From the NCBI GenBank assembly GCA_050744165.1, contig JBOGGN010000237.1, positions 1 through 8,422 on the forward strand: a DNA stretch of 8,422 bases, given 5' to 3'. The translations under genes and the position numbers were made by a program. The stretch is from JBOGGN01 sp050744165 (GTDB lineage Bacteria; Actinomycetota; Acidimicrobiia; Acidimicrobiales; Palsa-688). This document shows positions 1-6,311 of this stretch, in pieces. How positions within the stretch are numbered: position 1 is the first letter of the stretch; each line of letters starts with the position of its first letter. The notes beneath the pieces are model-generated. The model was not told the origin of the DNA. It did no database searches and saw only the letters and a list, made by a program, of their open reading frames with translations.

Positions 1-187
1 CGGCTGCGTCGCGAGCGGCGCCGGGCGCCGGCGCGGGTAGGGCGGCCACCATCCGTGCCACCCGCCGCCATCCCTCGAGGCGACTGCCACAATCCGCACA
101 CGACGACAGGTGGGCGACGTCGCCGGCCTCGCCGGCGCCGTCGAGGACCGCGGACAGGCGCTCGTCGTCGAGGTGCGGCGGGGTCAT
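1..187 (-). CDS. Zinc-binding anti-sigma factor (partial, N-terminal 62 residues)
   Basis: This gene is cut by the left edge of the window; its 3' part is missing. The visible N-terminus starts MTPPHLDDERLSAVLDGAGE and contains the H-x3-C-x2-C signature of zinc-associated anti-sigma (ZAS) proteins, HLSSCADC, with H26, C30 and C33. In that family the N-terminal cytoplasmic domain wraps around an ECF sigma factor and releases it when the zinc site is oxidised or the protein is cleaved. Its ATG (187-185) overlaps the TGA of the upstream ECF sigma gene (186-184) in an ATGA arrangement, which implies translational coupling and near-stoichiometric production of the pair. After the finger the sequence becomes Ala/Pro-rich (residues 48-62), which fits a linker, but whether a transmembrane segment follows cannot be seen. 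The family call rests on the motif plus the position directly after a sigma gene. The signal sensed is unknown. Confidence 0.85.
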   Translation of the reverse strand, partial: MTPPHLDDERLSAVLDGAGEAGDVAHLSSCADCGSRLEGWRRVARMVAALPAPAPGAARDAA

Positions 188-915
188 GGATCGCTCCAGA
201 CAGGCTCGAGCATCGCCGCAAGCGCGGCGCGGCCCCGGGCGATCCGGGAACGGACGGTGCCCCCCGGAAGGTCGAGCGCCTCGGCGATCTCGGCGTAGTC
301 GAGCCCGCACAGGTCTCGCAGGACCACCGGTCCACGGAACTCGACCGGCAGTCGCATCAGGGCCGCCTCCACGTCGAGGCGCTGTGCCGCCGCATCGGGC
401 TGCGGGTCGATCGGCCGGTTCGAAGCCCCGTCGCCGGCGCCGACCGAACCCCCTGCCACCCAGCTGCCCAGCCGAGCCTCGTCCAACGAGGCCACCGGCC
501 GCCGGCGCCGCCGCCGCGTCTCGTCGATGGCGGCGTTGACCGCGATCCGGTACACCCAGGTGGAGAATCGGCTGCGGCTGTCGAAGCGGGGCAGGCCGCG
601 CACAACGGCGATGAGGGCTTCCTGAGCGGCGTCGGCCGCGTCGGCCTCGTTGCCCGTCATCCGCCGGCACACCGCGTGAACCCTGTCGTACTGCTGGCGC
701 AGCAAGGCGTCGAGGGCGTCCCTCTCACCGCGGCGCGCCCGGGCGACGAGCAGGTCGTCCTCGGGAGCGTCGCCCCTGGCGCCCGTGCCTGGGGGTTCTG
801 GCGTGATGAGCGAGACAGTACCGACCGGCCGGGCACTCTTCTGTGACGCTCCGGGGTCAGCCCCCGGTTCCCGGTTCGCCCGGCCGGGCTGTGAGCAGAC
901 CAACAGCTGCGACAC
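184..915 (-). CDS. ECF-family RNA polymerase sigma factor
   Basis: A 243-aa group IV (extracytoplasmic function) sigma-70 factor, which directs RNA polymerase to a small regulon under control of the anti-sigma encoded next to it. Region 2 spans about residues 53-137. It includes the polymerase-binding and -10 melting segment with DAADAAQEALIAVVRGLPRF and the conserved FSTWVYRIAVNAAID stretch (about 117-131), followed by an Arg run. A Gly/Ala-rich linker (about 140-178) leads to region 4 (about 181-235), with LPVEFRGPVVLRDLCGLDY and a helix-turn-helix AEIAEALDLPGGTVRSRIARGRAAL that reads the -35 element. Region 3 is absent, as expected for ECF factors. The start is GTG at 915; no clear Shine-Dalgarno precedes it. 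The first ~50 residues (rich in P, G and A) are not conserved family sequence, and no ATG or GTG lies in frame between 915 and region 2, so a later start would need TTG or CTG. It lies 21 nt after rnhA and overlaps the anti-sigma by 4 nt. Confidence 0.93.
   Translation of the reverse strand: MSQLLVCSQPGRANREPGADPGASQKSARPVGTVSLITPEPPGTGARGDAPEDDLLVARARRGERDALDALLRQQYDRVHAVCRRMTGNEADAADAAQEALIAVVRGLPRFDSRSRFSTWVYRIAVNAAIDETRRRRRRPVASLDEARLGSWVAGGSVGAGDGASNRPIDPQPDAAAQRLDVEAALMRLPVEFRGPVVLRDLCGLDYAEIAEALDLPGGTVRSRIARGRAALAAMLEPVWSDP
845..871 (-). promoter_or_regulatory. Possible ECF-type promoter motif inside the sigma gene
   Basis: Reading the minus strand, GGAAC (871-867) is followed after 18 nt by CGTC (848-845), which resembles the -35/-10 pair recognised by many ECF sigma factors, and autoregulation is common in this family. 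The spacer contains the dyad CCGGGG/CCCCGG. The motif lies within codons 15-24 of the sigma ORF as annotated. If used, it would give a transcript starting inside the gene with no usual start codon before region 2. It could therefore be chance in GC-rich sequence. The match is by eye only. Confidence 0.25.
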
Positions 916-936
916 CGTTTCGACAGACCGTTGACA

Positions 937-1398
937 TCACGACGGCTGGCAGTCCCCGGCGCGGCCACGCTGGGACAGGGCGGCTTCGACGGCCAGGCGG
1001 TCGACGAGGTCGTTCATCGGGTCGCCGGCGTGGCCCTTCACCCAGCGGAAGCGGAGCCGCCCCGGATCGGAGCGGTAGGCGACGACCAGCGGAGCCCAAA
1101 GATCCTGGTTTTTGACCGGCTTCTTCTGGCTGTTCTTCCACCCGCGGGCGAGCCAGCCCTCCCACCATCGGTCTCGGAAGCAGTTGACCACGTAGGTGGA
1201 GTCGCTAACGATCTCCAGCGGGCCGGCGAGAGCCCTGACCGCCTCGAGCGCGGCCTGGATCTCCATGCGCTGGTTGGTCGTACGCGGAGCGGACCCGCTC
1301 TGGAAGGGCCCGTCGGGCACCGCCCAGGCCCAGCCGCCCGGACCCGGGTTCCCCGGGCAGGCGCCGTCGGTGTAGACGGTCGTGGTCGTGTCGGGCAC
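937..1398 (-). CDS. rnhA: Ribonuclease HI
   Basis: A 153-aa cytoplasmic endonuclease that cuts the RNA strand of RNA-DNA hybrids, removing R-loops and Okazaki primers. The length matches the family (about 155 aa in E. coli). All catalytic residues are visible: D11 in VYTDGACPGNPGPGGW, E46 in TNQRMEIQAALEA, D66 in IVSDSTYVVN, H123 in WVKGHAGDPMND, and the last acidic residue D133 in LVDRLA. The basic-protrusion region GWLARGWKNSQKKPVKNQDLW (about 81-101), which grips the hybrid, is also present, and so is the substrate-site NQR. I chose GTG at 1398 because the family homology starts within a few residues of it. The open frame continues upstream to 1716, but that stretch is antisense to aceE and shows no family resemblance. 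It is divergent from aceE (64 bp apart) and is followed 21 nt later by the ECF sigma gene, so it may be the first gene of a three-gene transcript. Confidence 0.94.
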   Translation of the reverse strand: MPDTTTTVYTDGACPGNPGPGGWAWAVPDGPFQSGSAPRTTNQRMEIQAALEAVRALAGPLEIVSDSTYVVNCFRDRWWEGWLARGWKNSQKKPVKNQDLWAPLVVAYRSDPGRLRFRWVKGHAGDPMNDLVDRLAVEAALSQRGRAGDCQPS

Positions 1399-1462
1399 CG
1401 CTACAGCATGCCTGCCGCACGAACGGTGACGCGTCGGAGTCGATCGGCGCGACGATGGAGGG
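1399..1462. promoter_or_regulatory. Divergent intergenic region rnhA / aceE
   Basis: These 64 bp must hold the promoters of both divergent genes, or those promoters reach into the coding sequences. On the plus strand a weak pair, GTGACG (1426-1431) and GACGAT (1451-1456) with a 19-nt spacer, would place transcription start close to the aceE GTG at 1463. A purine run GGAGGGG (1457-1463) runs into the start codon, leaving no normal Shine-Dalgarno spacing. Neither element is a strong match, and no operator dyad is obvious. Confidence 0.3.
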
Positions 1463-4231
1463 GTGATCTTCGACGGCTTCTCGCACCAGCTACCAGACAT
1501 CGACCCCGAGGAGACCTCAGAGTGGGTCGACTCCTTCGACGCCGTGCTCGACTCCAAGGGCAAGACCCGCGCCCGCTTCCTGCTGATGAAGCTGCTCGAG
1601 CGCGCCCGTGCCGGCCAGGTCGGTTTCCCCGCCACGGTCTCGACGCCGTACGTCAACACCATCCCGCCCGACCAGGAGCCGTGGTTCCCCGGCGACGAGT
1701 ACATCGAAAGGCGCATCCGCGCCTACATCCGCTGGAACGCCGCCATCATGGTCGTGCGCGCCAACCACCAGGCCGAGGGCATCGGCGGCCACCTCGCCAC
1801 CTTCGCCAGCTCCGCCAGCCTCTACGAGGTGGGTTTCAACCACTTCTTCAAGGGCAAGGGCAACGGCCAGCCTGGCGATCAGGTGTTCTTCCAGGGCCAC
1901 GCCGCCCCGGGGATCTACGCCCGGGCGTTCATGGAGGGCCGCCTCAGCGAGGAGCAGCTCAAGTTCTTCCGGATGGAACTGCAGGGGCGCCGGCCGGCGC
2001 CTGACGGCAGCCCCGGCCCGGGGGGGCTTTCCTCATACCCCCACCCCCGGCTGATGCCCGAGTTCTGGGAGTTCCCGACGGTGTCGATGGGGCTCGGCCC
2101 GCTGACCGCCATCTACCAGGCACATTTCAACAGGTACCTGCAGAACCGCCGGATCGCCGACACCTCTGGCAGCCGGGTGTGGTGCTTCCTTGGCGACGGC
2201 GAGTGCGACGAACCGGAGAGCCTGGGGGCGCTGTCGCTGGCCGGGCGGGAGCAGCTCGACAACCTGACGTTCGTGGTCAACTGCAACCTCCAGCGCCTCG
2301 ACGGCCCGGTCCGGGGCAACGGCAAGATCATCCAGGAGCTGGAGGCGATCTTCCGAGGCGCCGGTTGGAACGTGATCAAGGTCATATGGGGCTCCAAGTG
2401 GGACGAGCTTTTGGCCCGGGACGTGGACGGCGCCCTCCTCAACCGGATGAACACCAGCGTCGACGGCGAGTACCAGCAATACGCCACCAACGACGGCGCC
2501 TATATCCGGGAGCATTTCTTCGGCCATGACCCGCGACTGCGCAAGATGGTGGACCATCTTTCCGATGACGATTTGCGGAATCTCCCCCGCGGCGGTCACG
2601 ACTACCACAAGCTTTACGCCGCCTATAAGGCAGCGGTGGACGCGACCGGCCAGCCGACGGTGATCCTGGCCAAGACCATCAAGGGTTGGACGCTCGGCCC
2701 GGAAATCGAGGGACGCAACGCGACCCACCAGATCAAGAAGATGACCAAGGCGCAGCTGATGGTGCTCCGCGACCGCCTGCACCTTCAGCCGGAAATCCCT
2801 GAGGCGGCGCTGGAGGAGGAATACCCGCCGTTTTTCCGACCCGCACCGGACAGCGTCGAATACCAGTACATGATGGACCGCCGCCGGGCCCTCGGCGGCC
2901 CCCTCCCCCGCCGCACCCCGGGGCGGGCCAAAGCGCTGTCGGCGCCGGAAGCCAAGGTGTTCGACGAGTTCAAGGCCGGTTCCGGCCAGCGCGCGGTCTC
3001 GACCACCGTCGCCTTCGGGGGCCTGTTGCGCAACCTGCTGCGGGACCACAACATCGGCAAACGGGTCGTCCCCATCATTCCCGACGAGGCCCGGACCTTC
3101 GGCCTCGACTCGCTGTTCAAGGAGATGAAGATCTACGCCCCGGGCGGCCAACTGTACGACCCTGTCGACTCCAAGTTGATGCTGTCGTATTCCGAGTCCA
3201 AGGACGGCCAGATCCTGGAGGAAGGCATCACCGAAGCTGGGTCGATGGCCGATTTCACGGCCGCGGGCACCGCCTATGCCACCCACGGGGCGCCGATGAT
3301 CCCGTTCTTCATGTTCTATTCGATGTTCGGGTTCCAGCGCGTCGGCGATCTGATCTGGGCCTTTGGCGACGTGCGAGGCCGGGGCTTCCTGATGGGCGCC
3401 ACGGCAGGACGAACCACCCTCACCGGCGAGGGCCTTCAGCACGACGACGGCCAGTCGCTGGTGCTGGCGTCGACGGTGCCCAACCTCTGCGCTTACGACC
3501 CGGCATTCGTCTACGAGGTGGCGGTCATCGTCAAGGACGGGATCAACCGCATGTACTGCAATCCCGCCCCGGAAGACATCTTCTACTACCTCACGCTGTA
3601 CAACGAGAACATGGTGATGCCCCCGGCGCCCGCCGAGGATGAACTCGATGAGCAGATCATTCGGGGGATCTACCGGTTTTCGGCCGGCCCTGGTCCTGGG
3701 CTTGGCAATGAAGGACGCAGCCGCAAGAAGGTGCCGCCGCGACGGGCAACCATCTTGTTCAGCGGCACGGCCAGCCAGGCGGCCCTCGAGGCCCAGCGCT
3801 TGCTGGTCGACCATGACGTCAACGCCGAGCTGTGGTCGGTGACGTCCTACAAGGGCCTCCGGGAAGAAGCACTGAGCGTGGAGCGCTACAACCGCCTCCA
3901 CCCGCACGGGCCGGCGCAGACGCCGTACGTCAGCCGCGCCCTGGCGGCCGCCGAGGGTCCCATCGTCGCCGTTACCGACTACATGAAGATGGTGCCGGAC
4001 CAGATCGCCCGCTGGGTACCAGGTCATTTCACGCCCCTCGGGACCGATGGGTTCGGCCGGTCTGACACCCGGGCCGCCCTCCGGCGACACTTCGAGACCG
4101 ATGCCGCCCACATCGTTGTCGCGGTGCTCGATGGCCTCCGGGCGGCGGGCGACGCCAAGGCGGAGGAAGTCGAGGACGCCATTCGCGAATTCCGGATCGA
4201 GGCCGAGGCGCTGGACCCCCGGTTGGCCTGA
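1463..4231 (+). CDS. aceE: Pyruvate dehydrogenase E1 component, homodimeric type
   Basis: A 922-aa thiamine diphosphate enzyme that decarboxylates pyruvate and reductively acetylates the lipoyl group of E2, the first step of the cytoplasmic pyruvate dehydrogenase complex. The single-chain alpha2 type is clear from colinearity with E. coli AceE (887 aa). H146 lies in FFQGHAAPG. The ThDP/Mg site has D245 in LGDGECDEPES and N275/Q277 in VVNCNLQRLDGP, 30 residues apart as in E. coli. H422 is in the mobile-loop segment NATHQIKKM. E587 in ILEEGITEAGSM probably corresponds to the glutamate that activates the aminopyrimidine, and H660 lies in GEGLQHDDG. The C-terminal domain carries VTDYMKMVPDQ and LGTDGFGRSD. 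GTG 1463 is the only start: an in-frame TGA lies at 1427-1429 and no ATG or GTG lies between, and homology begins almost at once (LPDIDPEETSEW). Two loops, about 176-187 (Pro/Gly-rich) and 740-760 (Gly then basic), are longer than in E. coli. No E2 or E3 gene is adjacent. Confidence 0.98.
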   Translation: MIFDGFSHQLPDIDPEETSEWVDSFDAVLDSKGKTRARFLLMKLLERARAGQVGFPATVSTPYVNTIPPDQEPWFPGDEYIERRIRAYIRWNAAIMVVRANHQAEGIGGHLATFASSASLYEVGFNHFFKGKGNGQPGDQVFFQGHAAPGIYARAFMEGRLSEEQLKFFRMELQGRRPAPDGSPGPGGLSSYPHPRLMPEFWEFPTVSMGLGPLTAIYQAHFNRYLQNRRIADTSGSRVWCFLGDGECDEPESLGALSLAGREQLDNLTFVVNCNLQRLDGPVRGNGKIIQELEAIFRGAGWNVIKVIWGSKWDELLARDVDGALLNRMNTSVDGEYQQYATNDGAYIREHFFGHDPRLRKMVDHLSDDDLRNLPRGGHDYHKLYAAYKAAVDATGQPTVILAKTIKGWTLGPEIEGRNATHQIKKMTKAQLMVLRDRLHLQPEIPEAALEEEYPPFFRPAPDSVEYQYMMDRRRALGGPLPRRTPGRAKALSAPEAKVFDEFKAGSGQRAVSTTVAFGGLLRNLLRDHNIGKRVVPIIPDEARTFGLDSLFKEMKIYAPGGQLYDPVDSKLMLSYSESKDGQILEEGITEAGSMADFTAAGTAYATHGAPMIPFFMFYSMFGFQRVGDLIWAFGDVRGRGFLMGATAGRTTLTGEGLQHDDGQSLVLASTVPNLCAYDPAFVYEVAVIVKDGINRMYCNPAPEDIFYYLTLYNENMVMPPAPAEDELDEQIIRGIYRFSAGPGPGLGNEGRSRKKVPPRRATILFSGTASQAALEAQRLLVDHDVNAELWSVTSYKGLREEALSVERYNRLHPHGPAQTPYVSRALAAAEGPIVAVTDYMKMVPDQIARWVPGHFTPLGTDGFGRSDTRAALRRHFETDAAHIVVAVLDGLRAAGDAKAEEVEDAIREFRIEAEALDPRLA

Positions 4232-4237
4232 CTGACT

Positions 4238-4253
4238 GCCCGGGTGGACGGGC
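4238..4253. terminator. Weak hairpin in the convergent aceE / malic enzyme gap
   Basis: GCCCG (4238-4242) and CGGGC (4249-4253) form a 5-bp GC stem around a 6-nt loop, starting 6 nt after the aceE stop. There is no real T-run on either side, so it is at best a weak or Rho-assisted, possibly bidirectional, terminator. The rest of the 81-bp gap between the two convergent stops (4232-4312) is G-rich and shows nothing else I can name. Confidence 0.35.
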
Positions 4254-4312
4254 TTGTCCGCGAGCGACCGGGTGCGGGGGTGCCAGGCGTGGTGTCGGGC
4301 GCCGTGGGTGGG

Positions 4313-6073
4313 TCAGCCGGTAGCGGCCGCGTGGATGGGTCGGTAGACCGGCTGCCACATCATCGAGCGCACCCGCGCCTCGAGGTCGCTCTCGAGGTCG
4401 AGTTCGGCGTCGGTTGAGGTCGGCGGTGGGGCGACCCCGTCCTCGACAGCGGTCCGGGCGACGGCTACCGCCACCGCCGCCGAGGTCTGGCGCAGGTCCT
4501 CGACGGCCGGGAGGAGGCTGGCGCCGCGCCCACCGTCTCGCACCTGGGCGGACACCGCGTGAGCGGCGGCGAACAACATCCGGTCGGTGACCCGGGTGGC
4601 GCCGACGGCGATGACGCCAAGCCCGAGACCGGGAAAGACCAGAGCGTTGTTGGCCTGGCCGATGGTGTAGGTCACCCCGCCGTAGGTGACGGGGGCGAAA
4701 GGGCTGCCGGTGGCGATCAGCGCCCGCCCCTCGGTCCAGGCAATGAGGTCGGCCGGGTGGGCCTCGGCCAGCTCGGTGGGGTTGGACAGCGGCAGGATGA
4801 CCGGGCGGGCCACGTGCGCCGCCATCTCGGCCACGATCGCCTTACTGAACGCCCCGCTTCGAGTCGAGGTGCCGATCAGCACACTGGGACGGACCTGGGT
4901 CACGACCTCGTCCAACGGGATACCGCCGACGCCGGGATCGCGCCGCCATCCCGCGACCGAGGCGGCGCGCCGGGCGTAGGGGCGCTGGAAATCGGCCAGA
5001 TCCCCTTGGTCCTCGGTGAGGAGGCCGTGGCGATCAAGGCACCAGAGGCTTTCGGTGGCGTCGGTCGCCGAGAGCCCGCCGTCGGTTACCAACGCCGCCA
5101 CCAGCTGGTCGGCGATGCCGCTGCCTGCGGTCCCGGTCCCGAAGATGACGAAGCGGTGCTCGGCCAAGGGGGTTCCCGAGGCCCGCACGCCGGAGAGGAC
5201 CGCAGCCAAGTTGACGGCGCCGGTCCCCTGCAGGTCGTCGTTGAAGGTCAGCCGGTGGGGGCGAGCGCGATCGAGGACCCGTCGGGCGTTCCCGGTGCCC
5301 AGGTCCTCCCAGTGCAGCATGGCCCGGGGGAAAAGCTTGGAGGCGGCGTCGACGTAGGCGTCGACAAAGCGGTCGTAGTCCTCACCAGTGGCGCGGGGGT
5401 GCTGGCGTCCCAGGTAGAGCGGGTCGCCGAGCAGGCTGGCCCGGTCGGTGCCCACATCGAGCATGACCGGGATGACCCGGGCGGGGTCGATGCCGGCGGC
5501 TGCGGTGTACACGGCCAGCTTGCCGACAGAGATCGCCATGCCTCCCACGCCCCAGTCACCGATCCCGAGGATCGCCTGGGCGTCGGTGGCCACCAGAAGG
5601 TCGACGTCCTCGGGGCCGAGGCCGGTGGCGGCCAGCGACGGCTCGATCTGGTCGGGGTGGTCGATCGAGAGGTACACCCCCCGCGGGCGGTTGTACAGGT
5701 GGCTGTAGTTCTTGATCGCCTCGCCGATCGTCGGGGTGTAAACGATGGGCAACATCTCGCGCAGGTGGTCGCCGAGCAGCCGGTAGAAGAGCACTTCGTT
5801 GCGGTCGTGCAACGCGCTGAGGCTGACGTGCTTGGCCAGGTCGGTCGGCTGCGAGCGGAACTGGGCGTAGGCCCGCTGCACCTGGTCGTCGATGGCCAGC
5901 ACCCGCGGCGGCAACATGCCCGAAAGCCCGAGGCGCTCCCGCTCTTCGAGGGTGAAGGCGACGCCCTTGTTCAGCCTGGAATCTGCGAGTACCTGGTGGC
6001 CCCGCAGGAGGGTGTGCCACCCGCCATCGTCGTCTCGCCAGGTCGTTGACATCCTTCGGTCCCGGCCGACCAC
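4313..6073 (-). CDS. maeA: NAD(P)-dependent malic enzyme, large (MaeA/SfcA-like) form
   Basis: A cytoplasmic oxidoreductase that oxidatively decarboxylates malate to pyruvate and CO2 with reduction of NAD(P). It has 586 residues from the GTG at 6073, or 579 from the ATG at 6052, typical of the large bacterial/eukaryotic form (about 540-600) rather than the short MaeB type. The N-terminal malic domain (about 90-270) has REMLPIVYTPTIGEA with Y112, the catalytic lysine K185 in ISVGKLAVYTAAAGI, and metal ligands E256/D257 in HWEDLGTGNA plus the aspartates of TFNDDLQGTG (279-280). The Rossmann domain (about 283-535) has FGTGTAGSGIAD (G312, G314, G317), LSNPTELAEAHP, ATGSPFAPV and QANNALVFPG. All catalytic residues are present. 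Cofactor preference cannot be settled from these motifs, so the symbol follows the family. An inverted repeat spans the GTG candidate (6064-6109), which makes ATG 6052 the more attractive start. It converges on aceE and diverges from the ABC exporter. Confidence 0.96.
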   Translation of the reverse strand: MVGRDRRMSTTWRDDDGGWHTLLRGHQVLADSRLNKGVAFTLEERERLGLSGMLPPRVLAIDDQVQRAYAQFRSQPTDLAKHVSLSALHDRNEVLFYRLLGDHLREMLPIVYTPTIGEAIKNYSHLYNRPRGVYLSIDHPDQIEPSLAATGLGPEDVDLLVATDAQAILGIGDWGVGGMAISVGKLAVYTAAAGIDPARVIPVMLDVGTDRASLLGDPLYLGRQHPRATGEDYDRFVDAYVDAASKLFPRAMLHWEDLGTGNARRVLDRARPHRLTFNDDLQGTGAVNLAAVLSGVRASGTPLAEHRFVIFGTGTAGSGIADQLVAALVTDGGLSATDATESLWCLDRHGLLTEDQGDLADFQRPYARRAASVAGWRRDPGVGGIPLDEVVTQVRPSVLIGTSTRSGAFSKAIVAEMAAHVARPVILPLSNPTELAEAHPADLIAWTEGRALIATGSPFAPVTYGGVTYTIGQANNALVFPGLGLGVIAVGATRVTDRMLFAAAHAVSAQVRDGGRGASLLPAVEDLRQTSAAVAVAVARTAVEDGVAPPPTSTDAELDLESDLEARVRSMMWQPVYRPIHAAATG

Positions 6074-6109
6074 GGTAACACCGGAACTTGCGGCGGTCCG
6101 TGGTCGGCC
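6064..6109. repeat. 12-bp perfect inverted repeat across the malic enzyme 5' end
   Basis: GGCCGACCACGG (6064-6075) and its exact reverse complement CCGTGGTCGGCC (6098-6109) are separated by 22 nt. The proximal arm covers the GTG start candidate (6073-6071) and ends 12 nt before the ATG candidate at 6052. On the malic enzyme mRNA it would form a GC-rich leader hairpin just ahead of the start region. As DNA it could be a two-half-site operator. Either role is inferred. Confidence 0.75.
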
Positions 6110-6111
6110 AC

Positions 6112-6140
6112 ACCGAAGCCCGTGATGGCCGCCAAGTCAA
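6112..6140 (-). promoter_or_regulatory. Tentative malic enzyme promoter
   Basis: On the minus strand, TTGACT (6140-6135) matches the -35 consensus at 5 of 6 positions. A 17-nt spacer leads to TTCGGT (6117-6112), a poor -10 that keeps only the first and last T. Transcription would start near 6105, so the leader would contain the 12-bp hairpin. Only the -35 is convincing. Confidence 0.25.
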
Positions 6141-6155
6141 GACATGGGGCTTCGG
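6113..6155. repeat. 9-bp inverted repeat bracketing the putative malic enzyme promoter
   Basis: CCGAAGCCC (6113-6121) and GGGCTTCGG (6147-6155) are exact reverse complements with a 25-nt spacer. They flank the TTGACT -35-like element, so a regulator binding both halves could control the promoter. This is a visible dyad with inferred function; 9-bp GC-rich dyads can also arise by chance. Confidence 0.5.
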
Positions 6156-6225
6156 ACCGTCATGCGCTCCCAAGAAGCCGCATCGGAATCGGTCCCGAAG
6201 GGGTTCATACGTCCCAGCGGGTGAC

Positions 6226-6267
6226 CACGCGACATTTAAGGCGCTACACCGCCTTAAATGTCGCGTG
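6226..6267. repeat. 18-bp perfect inverted repeat with 6-nt loop
   Basis: CACGCGACATTTAAGGCG (6226-6243), the loop CTACAC (6244-6249), then an exact reverse complement (6250-6267) form one of the strongest palindromes in the window. The inner TTTAA core is much more AT-rich than its surroundings. It sits between two divergent genes, so it does not end either of them, and no T-run follows on either strand. Options are a regulator binding site, a dispersed intergenic palindrome, the tip of a small RNA, or a terminator for an unrecognised short leftward transcript. Confidence 0.85.
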
Positions 6268-6311
6268 TGCATGTAGATCACTTCAAGCGCCGACTTGCTT
6301 TTTGAATCGTC

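Noticed and set aside
55..846. 263-codon plus-strand frame at the left end
   Set aside because: Antisense to the sigma factor and anti-sigma; Arg/Pro-rich composition typical of a shadow frame.
857..937. 26-codon ORF starting at ATG 937 and overlapping the rnhA stop (TGATG)
   Set aside because: It is out of frame with the sigma factor, ends early inside it, and has no recognisable sequence; probably coincidental.
1399..1716. N-terminal extension of the RNase HI frame
   Set aside because: It is antisense to aceE, shows no homology, and RNase HI family sequence starts right after GTG 1398.
2033..4111. A 692-codon open frame on the minus strand
   Set aside because: It is wholly antisense to aceE, which has full family homology; such frames are a by-product of G/C-biased third positions.
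4559..6049. A 496-codon open frame on the plus strand
   Set aside because: It is antisense to the intact malic enzyme and its translation is low-complexity Gly/Asp/Val-rich with no recognisable domain.
6226..6267. The 18-bp hairpin as a terminator of malic enzyme or the exporter
   Set aside because: Both genes are transcribed away from it and neither strand has a T-run after the stem.
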